From assembly GCA_022497145.1 (NCBI GenBank), contig MU385950.1, positions 44,924-108,923 on the forward strand: 64,000 nt of DNA. Direction: 5' to 3'. The position numbers and the translations under genes are program-made. Below are positions 22,418-32,448 of the stretch, piece after piece. This DNA comes from Rostrohypoxylon terebratum (taxonomy: Eukaryota; Ascomycota; Sordariomycetes; Xylariales; Hypoxylaceae). The stretch's first letter is position 1, and each line of letters starts with the position of its first letter. The notes under the pieces are model-generated. The model had not been told where the DNA came from, ran no database searches, and worked only from the letters and a program-made list of their open reading frames with translations.

Positions 22418-25400
22418 ATGTCGGTGAATGCGGAAGAAGATCAAAATGAAGACTTGAATGACTCGTCCAAACCTCCTTTACCATCGCCAGGAGAGTTATT
22501 ACCACCCGCCCCAGGGAGAACTCTTCTGCCTAGTACGATAGCGAGCGCAGTCAGTTTCGCAGCGAGATCGACGTCGTTCGCCCTCCGTGTCGGTACTCTT
22601 ATCGGAAGCTATGGATTGGGAGCTGCCAAGTTCACAACTCTGTCCAGCTTGGAGTTGAGTCGTGGAATCTTAGAAGGGATATTGAGTAGGGCTGGGAAAG
22701 ATGTCATGTCGAGGACCCGGTCTGAGCTAGGACGATCGGATGCCGAGTCTATACTGGAAAGGAGTTTAGAGAGTTTGCATCAGACGATGTCGCAAATTGT
22801 GTTCTGGACTGCAACTGGTTTTCATATCACCGGCACCACTGTATCAAGCGCATCTCAGATATCTCAACTTTTTCTATCAGTCCTAGATCAGTTTTTCGGC
22901 TCGACCGACTCTTCCAGAGCTATCGCTAGCATTATCACCCTCATCCGTCGAGAGTTTCAGAATCCTGCTACCGGTGTACAAGGGGAAAGAGTGGGAGTGA
23001 TTGACCTTTTGCTTGGATTATGTGGTCTGGCATATTTGCAGAACCGGTGCAGGAAGATGATTCAAGATGAGTCTCGCCGACTGTGTCAAGAAGAAGTTAT
23101 CTGGGATGTCGTCCTTCTTGATGACGACAGACGTGTTGACATCGACGATGAAAATACTCATCTGCTTCATGGTGGTGGAACTACAGGAGGAAATGGTTCT
23201 CGCGGCAATGACAACTTAATCGAAGCAATTGAACAACATGGTGCTAGATTGGATAGCAGTGATGACGATGAATTGCCAGAGACTCGGCTCAAGCAACATA
23301 TCATCAAATCATTACCGAAAGACGCCCAAGTATCCATAAGCACGTCGACCACTACAACCAAGATAATCACTGTCGACATCAAAGGTGCTCCACTCGTCCC
23401 GATATTGTCGTTGCCAGGAGTTGACCTCGTGAGAAGCGAAATAAACCCGGAGATTTCTGAGCAAGACGGATCTAGTTACAGAGTTGTGTATAAGATCAGT
23501 CGGAACAAGGTGAGAAGCACAGCTGTCGATAGTGACGGCAGCGATGATACCAAGTCGCGGGTTGAAGTAGTTGAGGACGGCGAGTCAGATTCATCGAGCA
23601 GCTTCATTAGTCGTCGATCCGATGGACCCCCACCTGTCCCACCAAAGCCTGACCGTCCCACATTCGCGTCAGAAGCAAGGCGAACGGGGCGTCGAGGAAG
23701 CCTTCCATACGACTGCCCAGCTCGTCAAATGAGAAGGGCGTCAAGGAACTTGCATTCTCCCAAGGGTCGTGTCTCCCCACCCATCTCCAGATACAGCCCC
23801 GAACATATCGCCAATCAGAAACGCGCTAGAAAACCGCTGGAAATACAACCTGGCCTGCGGAGTCATGTTCCTGCTTCTGTCTCACCAACTGAGAGTAGAG
23901 CGCCAACTAGAACGCTTGAACCATTGCCTGTAGCCAAGACTAACGAAAAGAGGGGTGGCCTTCGAGGTGTCCTCAAAAAAAAGTCTAGTTTACTGAATCG
24001 AGATTCGAGCTCGGAGAATCTTCAAACAGCTACCAAATCAAAATCATCGATAAAACCACCATGGGGTAGTAACAAAACATCCCAGGGCAGAGTCCCCAGT
24101 GCTTCAAGAAAAGAGATGATTCCGAGCAGATCTTCGAGTTTACTATATCGCGAAACTCCCCGGGTGCCACAGCGGGGAAGTCCGAATCACTTTACTTCCA
24201 AGGATTTAGGCGACGCCGGGAGCATTCCTAGTCTACGTAGTTCGCAATCTCGGACAACATATATCTCGCAGCATGACCGACGCCGTGAATCGCTTGTATC
24301 TCTTACAGATACATTCTCAGTGCACTCATTCGAGAGTCGTCCATCGTCACCCGCATATCACCGGAATGAACCCGCCATCCGTATATCTCGGCCCGAGCCT
24401 GGACCTACTGATGCACAAAATCCTCCATCACCACCGCGCGGTCATGGAAGAAACAAATCCGAAAATCATAGCCTGTATAGTCCAAGTATATATACGCTTA
24501 AGACTAGGGATTCACAAGTCTCGTTAACGTTATCCTCGTTTCATCAAAAAAGCGCCTATAGCGATTCAGGCGCTGTAGATACACTACGATCGTCAGGCAT
24601 CGTCGAAGGGATATTTCCCAAGTTTCACATTCTTAGAAACATCACTCGATACAGTCGTTACGCCTCTGCTGCATATGGATCTCATTTTCTGAAGTTCATG
24701 GGCATTACAAAGGAATTGCCTGTTTTGAAGGGGTTAGATGACACACATCGGGACGTGCGCTCCTTCGCGCATCATACAAAACTACCGCCAGATAGTATCC
24801 TACTGTCTTCTTTTGTCGATCCACAAGGTGGTTCCGACTCTACCGGATCCACTGACACAGGAATACCCCTTGTGCATACTATTGCCATTGATGAAGAATC
24901 CAAAGCGGTTGTCTTATCTTGTCGCGGTACTCTCGGCTTTGAAGATGTCCTTGCTGATATGATGTGCGAGTATGACGACCTTATCTGGAGAGGGAAGTCA
25001 TATAAGGTCCACAAGGGCATTCACGCATCCGCGCGGCGACTTTTATACGGAGGAGATGGAAGAGTATTAGCGACACTTAAAGAAGCCCTGGAGGAATTTT
25101 CAGGTTACGGTTTAGTGCTTTGCGGGCATTCGTTAGGCGGAGCTGTGACAGCACTGCTCGGAGCCATGCTTGCGGAACCTAGTTCCACGGGAGCCGGCTT
25201 CGTCACTTCGTCCGAGCCTCATCGAAAGCTACTCGCAAACGGACAGTCCCAGCAAACTTCCTCTCACATATATCTACCTTCAGGTAGACCAATTCATGTA
25301 TATGCCTATGGGCCTCCCTCTACCATGTCTCCATCCCTACAAGAGGCCACAAGAGGTTTGATAACAAGTACCGTACACGGAAATGACCTTGTTCCGTACT

Positions 25401-25864
25401 TATCTCTAGGCGTCCTTCACGATTTCCAGGCTCTGGCTTTGGCGTTCAAGACGGACAACAGCGATGCGAAGGCGGAAGTACGTCGGCGAATTTGGGAAGG
25501 CCTACAGTCAGGGCTAGCTGACAAGTGGTACAACAACGGGCCGACACGATCTACAGAAGAAGAGGACAAGTGGGCCTACGCTGCGCTCAAAACCTTGCGT
25601 GCGAGTATGATGAGCCCCAAATTACTCCCACCAGGTGAAGTCTTCTCTGTCGAGACCATGCCAGCTTTAAGAAGGGATGCGACTCTCCACGCGGGCACGG
25701 GCCCAGTTGGACGACCCGCGACCAGAATCGTGTTCAAATATGTCAGAGATGTCGAAGCTAGGTTCAGAGAAGCCAGATTCGGTTCTAGTATGTTGTTGGA
25801 TCACAGTCCTGGAAGGTATGAAGATGCCCTCCGACGGCTCAGACTAGGTGTTGTAGATGTTTAA
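22418..25864 (+). CDS. Large class-3 lipase (sn1-specific diacylglycerol lipase-like)
   Basis: A single long exon from the ATG at 22418 encodes 1,148 residues. The frame is open 177 bases further upstream but contains no earlier ATG. The C-terminal third holds a lipase class 3 domain (about residues 790-1010) with the nucleophile in LVLCGHSLGGAVTALLGAML (Ser about 905) and a downstream acidic residue in VHGNDLVPYLS. The N-terminal 250 residues are moderately hydrophobic (for example around GTLIGSYGLGAAKF) and may associate with membranes. The middle, about residues 350-720, is low-complexity, Ser/Pro/Arg-rich and probably disordered. The layout matches large fungal triacylglycerol/diacylglycerol lipases. 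Substrate is inferred from family. Confidence 0.88.
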   Translation: MSVNAEEDQNEDLNDSSKPPLPSPGELLPPAPGRTLLPSTIASAVSFAARSTSFALRVGTLIGSYGLGAAKFTTLSSLELSRGILEGILSRAGKDVMSRTRSELGRSDAESILERSLESLHQTMSQIVFWTATGFHITGTTVSSASQISQLFLSVLDQFFGSTDSSRAIASIITLIRREFQNPATGVQGERVGVIDLLLGLCGLAYLQNRCRKMIQDESRRLCQEEVIWDVVLLDDDRRVDIDDENTHLLHGGGTTGGNGSRGNDNLIEAIEQHGARLDSSDDDELPETRLKQHIIKSLPKDAQVSISTSTTTTKIITVDIKGAPLVPILSLPGVDLVRSEINPEISEQDGSSYRVVYKISRNKVRSTAVDSDGSDDTKSRVEVVEDGESDSSSSFISRRSDGPPPVPPKPDRPTFASEARRTGRRGSLPYDCPARQMRRASRNLHSPKGRVSPPISRYSPEHIANQKRARKPLEIQPGLRSHVPASVSPTESRAPTRTLEPLPVAKTNEKRGGLRGVLKKKSSLLNRDSSSENLQTATKSKSSIKPPWGSNKTSQGRVPSASRKEMIPSRSSSLLYRETPRVPQRGSPNHFTSKDLGDAGSIPSLRSSQSRTTYISQHDRRRESLVSLTDTFSVHSFESRPSSPAYHRNEPAIRISRPEPGPTDAQNPPSPPRGHGRNKSENHSLYSPSIYTLKTRDSQVSLTLSSFHQKSAYSDSGAVDTLRSSGIVEGIFPKFHILRNITRYSRYASAAYGSHFLKFMGITKELPVLKGLDDTHRDVRSFAHHTKLPPDSILLSSFVDPQGGSDSTGSTDTGIPLVHTIAIDEESKAVVLSCRGTLGFEDVLADMMCEYDDLIWRGKSYKVHKGIHASARRLLYGGDGRVLATLKEALEEFSGYGLVLCGHSLGGAVTALLGAMLAEPSSTGAGFVTSSEPHRKLLANGQSQQTSSHIYLPSGRPIHVYAYGPPSTMSPSLQEATRGLITSTVHGNDLVPYLSLGVLHDFQALALAFKTDNSDAKAEVRRRIWEGLQSGLADKWYNNGPTRSTEEEDKWAYAALKTLRASMMSPKLLPPGEVFSVETMPALRRDATLHAGTGPVGRPATRIVFKYVRDVEARFREARFGSSMLLDHSPGRYEDALRRLRLGVVDV

Positions 25865-26625
25865 AATGCCACTATTAGAATGACGGTCACTCGATATCCC
25901 TTTTTACTATAGCGAAGATACCTGCCACGATAGAAATTAATATGTAGATAGATGAAATATTACGTCCTAAAGACGAATACCTAGTATATAATTATATTAC
26001 GACAACTACCTAGGTATATAGACCTATTATCTAATGCGACTATGTCTAATATTCAATATTCCTTTCACTCGATGCGATGATCGACTTGCGCATTGCTCCC
26101 ATACTTGGGTCCTAGGTACCTACAAAGGACCCCAGCCCTGACTCGTAACTAGCGCTCAGTGATGGTCTAGTTCGAACGGAAAATTTCGTATCTAGTAAGT
26201 GGAACGGAGCTAAAGCAGGCGAACGGGCGGTTAAATAGGGATAAATTCAAGGGACTCAGTCACCCATTCTGCCGGGACAAGAGAAGAATGATCACCGTCT
26301 GAGGCCAGTGAGTACATCGCGGGCGAGGGTACCAATCGCGTGATATTTCAAGACTATTAGAACAATAGTCGCTCAACACGACTAAACGCGACGAATAATT
26401 TTTTTCCTTAAAAAAGAAATATCATTTGAATCTTGAATTAGAGAGCTGTATCCCTGATTTTACCCCAAGATAGGACCCCTCAACACCAAGAACCCCACCT
26501 CACGATCCCCTCACTAGGCGTATAAGTACCCCACGAAACGTGAAAATCAATCCAAATTCCAGTCGCATCACATCAAACCGCTGTTCAAATATTGCTTAAA
26601 TATTCGCAAGTCATACAGGAATAAG
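25865..26625. other. Intergenic, lipase to GH43
   Basis: A 761 bp AT-rich gap with CCTAGGTA words near 25,980-26,120. It presumably holds the lipase 3' end and the GH43 promoter; GTATAAGT at about 26520-26527, a hundred bases before the GH43 start, may be a TATA element. Confidence 0.45.
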
Positions 26626-27654
26626 ATGTCACCACCCCTGATAACTCACCTCTACACCGCGGACCCGTCCGCCCACGTCTTCGATGGCAAGCTATACATC
26701 TACCCGTCTCACGACCGGGAAACGGATATTCAATTCAACGACAATGGCGACCAATACGACATGGTAGATTACCACGTCTTCTCGCTAGACTCACTAGATG
26801 CCTACTCATCTACTCCCACATCCGCGGAGCCCCCAAAGGTAACCGACCACGGCGTCGTCCTGAGTGCTTCCGACGTCCCCTGGGTCAGTCGACAGATGTG
26901 GGCACCCGATGCGGCGTACCGCAAGGGGAAGTACTACTTGTACTTCCCCGCACGCAACAAGGATTCCGTGTTCCAAATCGGCGTAGCCGTCGGTGATACG
27001 CCCACCGGCCCCTTCACCCCGGACCCCGAGCCGATCCCAGGAAGCTTCAGCATCGACCCGGCGTCCTTCGTCGATAACGACGCGGAGCAGAGCGCGTACC
27101 TGTACTTCGGCGGGCTATGGGGCGGACAGCTGCAATGCTACCAGGGCGGCAACACGCCCGCGCACTACGACAGCTCGTGGCTCGGGGCCCAGGAGCCCTC
27201 TGGGCCGGGCGCCAAGGCGCTGTTCCCCAAAGTCGCGAAGCTGTCGGACGACATGCGCGGCTTCGACGGGCCGGTCAGGGACCTGGTGATCCTGGCGCCG
27301 GAAACGGGGGAGCCGATCGACGCGGACGACCACGAGCGGCGGTTCTTCGAGGCGGCGTGGATGCATAAGAGGGGCGGCACGTACTACTTCAGCTACTCTA
27401 CGGGCGACACGCACTACCTGGCGTACGCCACGAGCGCGAGCCCGCTCGGCCCGTTCACGTACGCCGGCAGGATCCTGGAGCCTGTGCTGGGGTGGACGAC
27501 GCACCACTCGATCGTGGAGTTCCAGGGCCGCTGGTGGCTGTTCCACCACGACTGCGAGCTGAGCAAGGGGGTCAACCATCTCAGGTCCGTCAAGGTGAAG
27601 GAGATCTTCTACGATAAGGAGGGCCGGATCGTGACGGAGAAACCCGCGGAATAG
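26626..27654 (+). CDS. Glycoside hydrolase family 43, no signal peptide
   Basis: A single-exon gene of 342 residues for a five-bladed beta-propeller glycosidase of family GH43 (arabinofuranosidase/beta-xylosidase type). The general base is Asp13 in LYTADPSAHVFDGKLYIYPS; the pKa-modulating Asp is in FSIDPASF (about residue 143) and the acid Glu in FFEAAWMHKRGGTYYFSYST (about residue 242). The N-terminus starts directly with the propeller, so no signal peptide is visible and the enzyme is probably intracellular, acting on imported oligosaccharides. The next gene, an MFS sugar transporter on the same strand 1 kb away, fits that picture. The reading frame is strikingly G+C-rich compared with its flanks. 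Confidence 0.92.
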   Translation: MSPPLITHLYTADPSAHVFDGKLYIYPSHDRETDIQFNDNGDQYDMVDYHVFSLDSLDAYSSTPTSAEPPKVTDHGVVLSASDVPWVSRQMWAPDAAYRKGKYYLYFPARNKDSVFQIGVAVGDTPTGPFTPDPEPIPGSFSIDPASFVDNDAEQSAYLYFGGLWGGQLQCYQGGNTPAHYDSSWLGAQEPSGPGAKALFPKVAKLSDDMRGFDGPVRDLVILAPETGEPIDADDHERRFFEAAWMHKRGGTYYFSYSTGDTHYLAYATSASPLGPFTYAGRILEPVLGWTTHHSIVEFQGRWWLFHHDCELSKGVNHLRSVKVKEIFYDKEGRIVTEKPAE

Positions 27655-28652
27655 GGGGTTTGGTTGGCGAGAATATCGGGCTTGCCTACCTAGTAGGTAC
27701 CATCTTATCTGCCTTGGAAGATAACTTGGTTAATACGGTGATTGGGCAGATGGGGTGGTGTGTAATATAGAGCTACATGCCTAGGTGATCTTCAACCATG
27801 GAGCAGTGGAACAAGGTGTGCCTCGGACTGTGTTGAACTGCCATATTGCGTCTTGTTTCTATCTCGAGATTTCCCAAGATTTCCATATTAAATGCCAGTG
27901 ATCCATCCCATAGGACTGATGTTTGAATTCTTGCTGTGATCTTCATATTATCCTACTACTTACTATTGGCAACAGGAAGAGAAGCAATAGGGCATCCATA
28001 ATAGCAGAGGCTCTATTAATAAATATAGCCTGGAAGTTCGATCTTCCACGTTAAGGAGCGGCAATGAAATCTCCTGATTCAAGATATCGTCGTGCGTTTA
28101 CCGTGCATCAAAGACGGGCATTTACCCCGTGGGGTTGATGTAATCGGTCCCCTTATGACGTTACACTCGATCTACCGATATTGAGAAACGTCTATCTTCA
28201 GGGGAAGGTAAATACCGGAGAAGATCTCGATGAGGGGGGTCTCGACGACAATCTATTTCGAACCTTGTGTACCAATCACACTACCGGTGTGATGATGATG
28301 ATGATGTATTTTACGTCTCTGGCAAGAGACGTACATATCTAAGCTATGTACAGTCTCGTCGGGACATGCTCCCGGCTTAGGACGATTGGAGTGCCCCCTC
28401 GCGGGGGCACACTACCGGTGTGAAAATGGATGTTATGAAGTTACTCCAACACGACTCTGCCGAGATGTGGTTATGTTTAACTTCAAATCATGGTATTTTG
28501 TGGTATGTATCATTGCTGAGCGATGGTTTTATCAGTGAAATTCAATGTTGTTATAAGATATCGCTGTCCAGAATCAAGAATAATTCTACATCGCCCTTCG
28601 TAGAGTACGTGAAGTCTTGATCGTGTCAGCTCTAGTTACCATACGTGCCATC
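27655..28652. other. Intergenic, GH43 to sugar transporter
   Basis: A 998 bp region. Its last 380 bases contain the hairpin cluster listed separately; another short hairpin, ACCCC-GT-GGGGT, is near 28123-28134. An open frame 28420..28620 has no domain. Confidence 0.5.
28276..28423. repeat. Cluster of six short hairpins with terminal direct repeats
   Basis: Six foldback units stand almost end to end: TCACAC-5-GTGTGA (28276-28292), ACGTCTCT-4-AGAGACGT (28313-28332), GTACATA-7-TATGTAC (28331-28351), CGGGA-5-TCCCG (28360-28374), GTGCCCCC-4-GGGGGCAC (28391-28410) and CACAC-5-GTGTG (28408-28422). The first and last share the 16-base direct repeat CACACTACCGGTGTGA, and an (ATG)5 tract follows the first. 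The cluster ends about 230 bases upstream of the transporter start. Confidence 0.8.
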
Positions 28653-30433
28653 ATGGCGACCGAAAATCTTCGCCGAGATGGCATCAAAGAGAACTGGAAG
28701 TGCGGCCTCATATGCCTCGGTATGGCCCTTGCTATGTCACAATACGGGATCGACGTGGCCGCTGTGGGAACTTTCCAGAGCATGCCCGGCTTCCTAATGA
28801 CCTTTGGATATCCCGATCCTAAACTCACCGCCACTGGAGGCTGGGGCATCTCAACGACTGATCAGCAGTTGATAACCTCGTTCCTAAACGTAGGGACTAT
28901 CGTTGGAGTTATCTTCATCACGCCTTTTAGTCGGTTCTTCGGTTGCAGACACGGAATATGGATGGGCTGTATCCTCTCCTTCGCCTCCTGCGCCACTCAA
29001 ATAGTGTCGAACTCGATTCCCAGCTTGTGTGTTGGCAGAGCCCTGATGGGAGCATCGAACGCCTTCTTCATCACCTTCTGTAACACGTACATTGTGGAAT
29101 GTGCGCCGGCAAGCTTACGTGCAGTCTGCTCTGCTATGTTTGCTATCACGATGAACATCGGGACTATGATTGGGGCTGTCGTTGACGAACAGACATCCCA
29201 CATGATGAACAAGCTGTCTTACCAAATCCCGCTAGCTTGTCTATTCATATTTCCGACTTTCCTAAGCATCTTCATGTTCTTCATCCCCGAATCGCCTCGA
29301 TGGTTGATGCTACACGACCGTCGCGAAGAGGCAGAACGATCACTAGCATTCCTTCGCGACGATGTGTTGGAGTCGAAGTTCATCCAAGAAGAGCTTGTTG
29401 AGATTATCCGTGGTGTTGAGGAAGAGAAGGCAATTGCATCCTCATCGAGTATCGTGGGCATTTTCAAAGGAACAAACCTTCGACGCACACTCATATGCTT
29501 ATCCGTCGTGGTATCACGAGCGTCGTCAGGCATTTGGGTCTTCTTGTCTTACGGTGTAAGGCTCCCTTTCTCCGAACGTTGTTTGCACAGGATTGTCTAA
29601 CGTGCCCTCAAGGTATACCTCTTCCAGCAGGCAGGCCTAAACGATGTCTTCAAGATCGGAATCTACATGATGATAATAGGGTTCGCCAGTGTCGGAGTCG
29701 GTCTGTATTTCGCATATAAGGTCTTCGACCGCCGTACGATGCTCCTAATCGGAACCGCAGGTGCGGTGGTATCCATGCTCGGCGCGGCCATAGGAGCTAC
29801 GGTCGCGCCCGATACGCCGGCGGCCGCGAAGACTTTCCTCGCATTCAACTTCTTCTATACCATCGTTTACGGCGGTTTCGCAGCCTCGATGACATGGCCT
29901 ATATCAGCAGAGGTCGTAAATTCGCGCTTGCGTGTGGTTACCTTGTCCTTTGCTACTGGCGTGGACTACATCTGTGCCTGTGAGTGTTTTCTTTCTCAGT
30001 AATCTACTTGTGCAACGTGATAGCCCGGATCCCATCGGGCTGTGAACGATGTCTTCGTATCTGTAGGACTTAGGCAGGCTGACTGGCGATGCAGGGCTCA
30101 CCTCCTTTTGTTCTCCGTACTTCATCAACCCGGCTGCCATGAATTGGGGTGCAAAGTATTGCTGGATCTGGGCCGCGTCCAATGCATTGACTTTCGGTGA
30201 GAGACAAGAGTGTAATCTATATGCTGTGTTCCCTGGTTAACTGTCTGCCAGTCGTCTTTTGGTTCTTCCTGCCCGACATGAAAGGAAGGTCTCTGGAAGA
30301 AATAGACGAAATGTTTGAGAAGCGAGTTCCTGCTCGGGAGTTCCGGAACTACCAATGTCAGTCCTCAACGCGGGCTCACGACATCGTTCTTCATAAGATG
30401 GAGGAAGCTAAGGCAACTACTCAGCATGTTTAA
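28653..30433 (+). CDS. MFS sugar transporter
   Basis: A 517-residue major facilitator of the fungal sugar porter family, in the plasma membrane. Exons are 28653..29555, 29613..29979, 30095..30196 and 30252..30433; the introns (57, 115 and 55 bp) rebuild the expected sequences SYGVYLFQQAGLND, DYICAWLTSFCSPYF and LTFVVFWFFLPDMKG. Twelve hydrophobic segments are apparent. Family signatures include GRALMGASNAFF, PESPRWLMLHDRREEAERSL after helix 6 and the C-terminal PDMKGRSLEEIDEMF. It is closest in style to maltose/alpha-glucoside or hexose/pentose permeases; the substrate is not determinable. It follows the GH43 gene on the same strand, and its upstream region contains the hairpin cluster. Confidence 0.92.
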
Positions 30434-31419
30434 AAGAAGGATTGAGGGATTATTGCTACTATTTTCATTTTCACCGGAAGAAACTTGGAGACAAGCCTCG
30501 AGGGTTTTCGTGAGGCTTAGCCCCTGAATTGGATATATCTTTGACGTATGTGGCTTGAGGATATGCAGCCGCGACAGTCGTCGCCCTTTATCTTAATTTG
30601 ACGAGGGGCATTCTGGATCGGGATTTCTTGGAAATAATCGCGTACTACCTGCGAGAAGGGCCGAGACTCGTCATTTTACGCAGACCTAGGACCTAGGTAC
30701 CGTCCTATTCGACAAGTAAGAAAGTGGCGGTCTTCATCGTCCACTCGTGTCTACAGACGTCTATAGCCCGCGTGAGTCATTAGGAGGCATCCAACGAGAA
30801 ATTTATGTTAGTGGAGTGATATAAATTTGCACACATGCAGGCAACGCAGTTTTTCGGTGTATTTCCATATTTTTACACGAAGCTTTGCGGTCCCCAAGGT
30901 CGTGCCATGTGATAGGCTTAATATAGGAAAGGTTCGGCCCCAAATGCGACCCTCCTGAAACTAGAGCAAATGGGAAATTCCAAGCCTGGGCAAGGCATTA
31001 TCTACATTATATAACTGCAGGTGATTTTGCATTAGCGGCAGTCATTGTCGCACCCGCCAGATGGTGCGCAATGCCCGTATCCGCCCAGGTGCCGAGCCGT
31101 TACCAACCCAACCGCGTGTGGGCTGGCACCTATCACGGTAAGGCAGCGGAATCGTCATCTGAGTTCGACCAATGTCAGATGACGATGCGATCTAGGTCGG
31201 CTGCATCTGTATTGGTGTGGCCAGTTCCAACGTGGCCAGGGGAGATAGCTGCATGCGTGCGCGGGGTGAGTGCCGTGTGACAGGATTGTCGATAAAGCTG
31301 CCTGACGATCCGTCCCTCTTGAGACCCAGTCCCAGATACTTTATTAGGACTGGACCGTATTAGTTTTCGGATCTGATTCGCGATATCCGCCAAGACCAGG
31401 ACAGCTCCACACAGAAGTC
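30434..31419. other. Intergenic, 1 kb
   Basis: No gene is supported. A 69-codon frame at 31071..31280 has no domain and is probably chance. The palindromic word GACCTAGGACCTAGGTACC is at about 30683-30701. Confidence 0.4.
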
Positions 31420-31932
31420 ATGTCCGTCAACTTCACAACATTGGTAATCGTCGCGGTCCAGGAGCAACCAGAGATCGTGAGGCGGCAAGTGGTAATCACG
31501 CAGACTATCACTTCGCCCGGCTACACGAGTACGGCTCTAGTGACGCTCGACCGTGGCCCAACCAGTTCCTCAACCTCAGATGCGAATTGGAGCGCAGGTG
31601 CTGCTTCGTCTGATGGCCTAGGACAGGCACAAATTGGCATAATAGTAGGATGCTGCATCGGTGCCCTCGTTCTGGGCATAGTCATATGGTGTTGCTGTAC
31701 GAGGAGATGCGGCTGCGCCCGCTATACAGCTTATGAGAATGAGCAAGGGGACGAGACCACCTGGTACACAGACGATACGGTAGTCATCGCTCGGCCACCA
31801 GGGACTTATAAGTTTCCTCGGTCAATAACACCTCCTCTCGAACCTGACTATGTCGCAAATCCCAATTTTCCTCGCTGGACGGCATCGTATGATGCATACA
31901 GACAACCACGCTCACATTACTACGGAGGCTGA
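31420..31932 (+). CDS. Small single-pass membrane protein, unknown function
   Basis: A single-exon frame of 170 residues from an ATG at 31420. I do not recognise the family. A Ser/Thr-rich stretch (about residues 48-70) precedes one strong transmembrane helix, IGIIVGCCIGALVLGIVIW (about residues 77-95), immediately followed by CCCTRRCGC, a cysteine/basic cluster typical of palmitoylated juxtamembrane regions. The tail is rich in Tyr, Pro and acidic residues and ends SHYYGG. The layout (external Ser/Thr stalk, one helix, cytosolic tail) resembles fungal wall-stress or mucin-like membrane proteins, but there is no WSC domain and only a weak hydrophobic N-terminus, so a first exon might be missing. 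Confidence 0.6.
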   Translation: MSVNFTTLVIVAVQEQPEIVRRQVVITQTITSPGYTSTALVTLDRGPTSSSTSDANWSAGAASSDGLGQAQIGIIVGCCIGALVLGIVIWCCCTRRCGCARYTAYENEQGDETTWYTDDTVVIARPPGTYKFPRSITPPLEPDYVANPNFPRWTASYDAYRQPRSHYYGG

Positions 31933-32448
31933 GAGAAACGATACCTCTAGCATTCATTTTTATTCTACTAACTTTTTTTCTTATGATTGGGTTTTAATTA
32001 TTGATATTTACATAATGTTTGATTCTTAACCGGCGAGCCATTCTTTACATCCAGCTTTCATAGCGCGCATGCTTATTACCTGCGGTAACGGCGACGATGG
32101 TAAGCAGATGCCTTAACCCCTAGGTATTTTTCAAACTCTCTGGGTAGCCTCGCGAAGCCTGACTAGACCTACAGATAACGGATTACGATAATCTATGGTT
32201 TGGGCGTACATGCATTAGATACAATCGGGAGGGACTGTCTATGATACCCATTTTGCACACGAATGATGCCCGCATGGCATTGGAGTCTACGAAACCGGAG
32301 GTTTTGAGGATGTTGAATTCCATCTAACAGTTAAATAGTTGCTATATGACAATTTGGTTCACGTAATGTCCCAGCCCATCATCGGTTAAGTCGATAGTTG
32401 CATGCTTAACCCTTTCAACTATCCTATTCGATGGTTTTCTCTGACTGT
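31933..32448. other. Intergenic between convergent genes
   Basis: 516 bp between the membrane-protein gene and the 3' end of the AA9 gene. Nothing recognised. Confidence 0.4.

Noticed and set aside
28012..28052. tRNA T-arm-like stem (GGAAG-TTCGATC-TTCC)
   Set aside because: No acceptable anticodon stem, D-arm or acceptor stem at the right spacing could be built around it.
28291..28307. Six-His-like codon run on the minus strand suggesting vector contamination
   Set aside because: It is simply the (ATG)5 microsatellite; no vector backbone or tag frame flanks it.
28276..28423. Hammerhead or other known self-cleaving ribozyme
   Set aside because: The conserved CTGATGA core is absent (GTGATGA on this strand) and no other known catalytic core could be recognised; it remains an unexplained structure.
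31071..31280. 69-codon open frame (+) that might be an upstream exon of the membrane protein
   Set aside because: No signal peptide and no good donor/acceptor pair joining it in frame to 31420.
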